64,000 nt of DNA from Nocardioides luteus. GTDB taxonomy: Bacteria > Actinomycetota > Actinomycetes > Propionibacteriales > Nocardioidaceae. The position numbers and the translations under genes are program-made. Under the pieces are notes generated by a model, which worked only from the letters and a program-made list of their open reading frames with translations, was not told the origin of the DNA and made no database searches. Shown here piece by piece: positions 63,778-64,000 of the stretch. Location of the stretch: the NCBI RefSeq assembly GCF_000960475.2, contig NZ_JZDQ02000003.1, positions 1 to 64,000 of the forward strand, given 5' to 3'. Within the stretch, counting starts at the first letter, position 1. The number at the start of each line of letters is the position of its first letter.

Positions 63778-64000
63778 ACGGTCCCGCGGAGCACGACGGC
63801 AGCGGGCCGGGCCAGGACGGTGAGGTCCTCGAGCGGGTTGGTGTCGTAGACGACGAAGTCGGCGGGATCGCCCTCGGCGAGGCCGGGGTTGTGGCCGAGC
63901 CACTCCCGGGCGCGCCAGGAGGCGGCGCCGAGGACGACGTCGGCGGGGAGGCCGAGGCGGTGCATGGCGAGGACCTCGGTCGGGAGTACGCCGTGCAGCT
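63768..64000 (-). CDS. Amidohydrolase, C-terminal part (gene runs off the window)
   Basis: The 76 codons seen here match the end of metal-dependent amidohydrolases: LGLPADVVLGAASWRAREWLG, then LAEGDPADFVVYDTNPLEDLTVLARPAAVVLRG, the composite beta-sandwich that closes the fold. The metal ligands would be in the part outside the window. Its stop overlaps the converging vanW-like gene by 10 nt. In Actinobacteria a gene of this family often lies between ffh and rpsP. Confidence 0.82.
   Translation of the reverse strand, partial: LHGVLPTEVLAMHRLGLPADVVLGAASWRAREWLGHNPGLAEGDPADFVVYDTNPLEDLTVLARPAAVVLRGTVYS

Overview
The window is a high-GC chromosomal segment of an actinobacterium, most likely a Nocardioides-like member of the Nocardioidaceae. 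This is inferred from the codon use, GTG starts, the very frequent CGTACG hexamer, and actinobacterial families such as DUF4439, DUF4081-GNAT and DUF2469. No rRNA, tRNA, CRISPR array, prophage or insertion sequence was seen.

The backbone is a conserved housekeeping block read mostly on the minus strand. From right to left it runs: amidohydrolase (partial), rpsP, khpA, rimM, trmD, rplS, lepB, rnhB, DUF2469, yraN, comM-like, dprA, xerC, (divergent M23 peptidase), rpsB, tsf, pyrH, frr, cdsA, phosphatase, rlmN, dxr, rseP, ispG, DUF4081-GNAT, proS, rimP, nusA, ylxR, infB. It covers translation, ribosome maturation and recycling, membrane lipid synthesis, protein secretion, isoprenoid synthesis (MEP pathway) and DNA processing.

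Three accessory insertions interrupt the block. (1) 13.2-17.7 kb, between ispG and the GNAT/proS pair, holds a helix-turn-helix/NACHT NTPase, an overlapping short-chain dehydrogenase, an aldolase-like protein and two small divergent membrane proteins. The NACHT promoter carries three direct heptamer repeats at 11-bp spacing, and the region ends in a nested palindromic element. (2) 21.5-42.8 kb, between dxr and rlmN, holds a cell-surface acyltransferase and a likely polyamine/amine catabolism cluster: aldehyde dehydrogenase, class III aminotransferase, amidase with a TetR repressor and clear operator, and two FAD amine oxidases around an Lrp/AsnC regulator. It also has secreted or anchored proteins of unknown role, a RIO-type kinase, a LOG protein, a glycosyltransferase and a peptide-type ABC importer without its ATPases. 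(3) 57.4-59.9 kb, between rplS and trmD, holds a Fic protein and an ammonium transporter with GlnR-like boxes.

The most unusual non-coding feature is a dispersed element of about 80 bp, present three times (near 9.35, 29.63 and 61.86 kb). It has a nearly invariant 46-bp inverted-repeat core flanked by short perfect palindromes. A fourth element at 17.66 kb has the same architecture with unrelated sequence. Other points of interest are a TrmD-GNAT fusion, an alpha/beta hydrolase inside the nusA-ylxR-infB operon, and a rimM promoter that looks leaderless.
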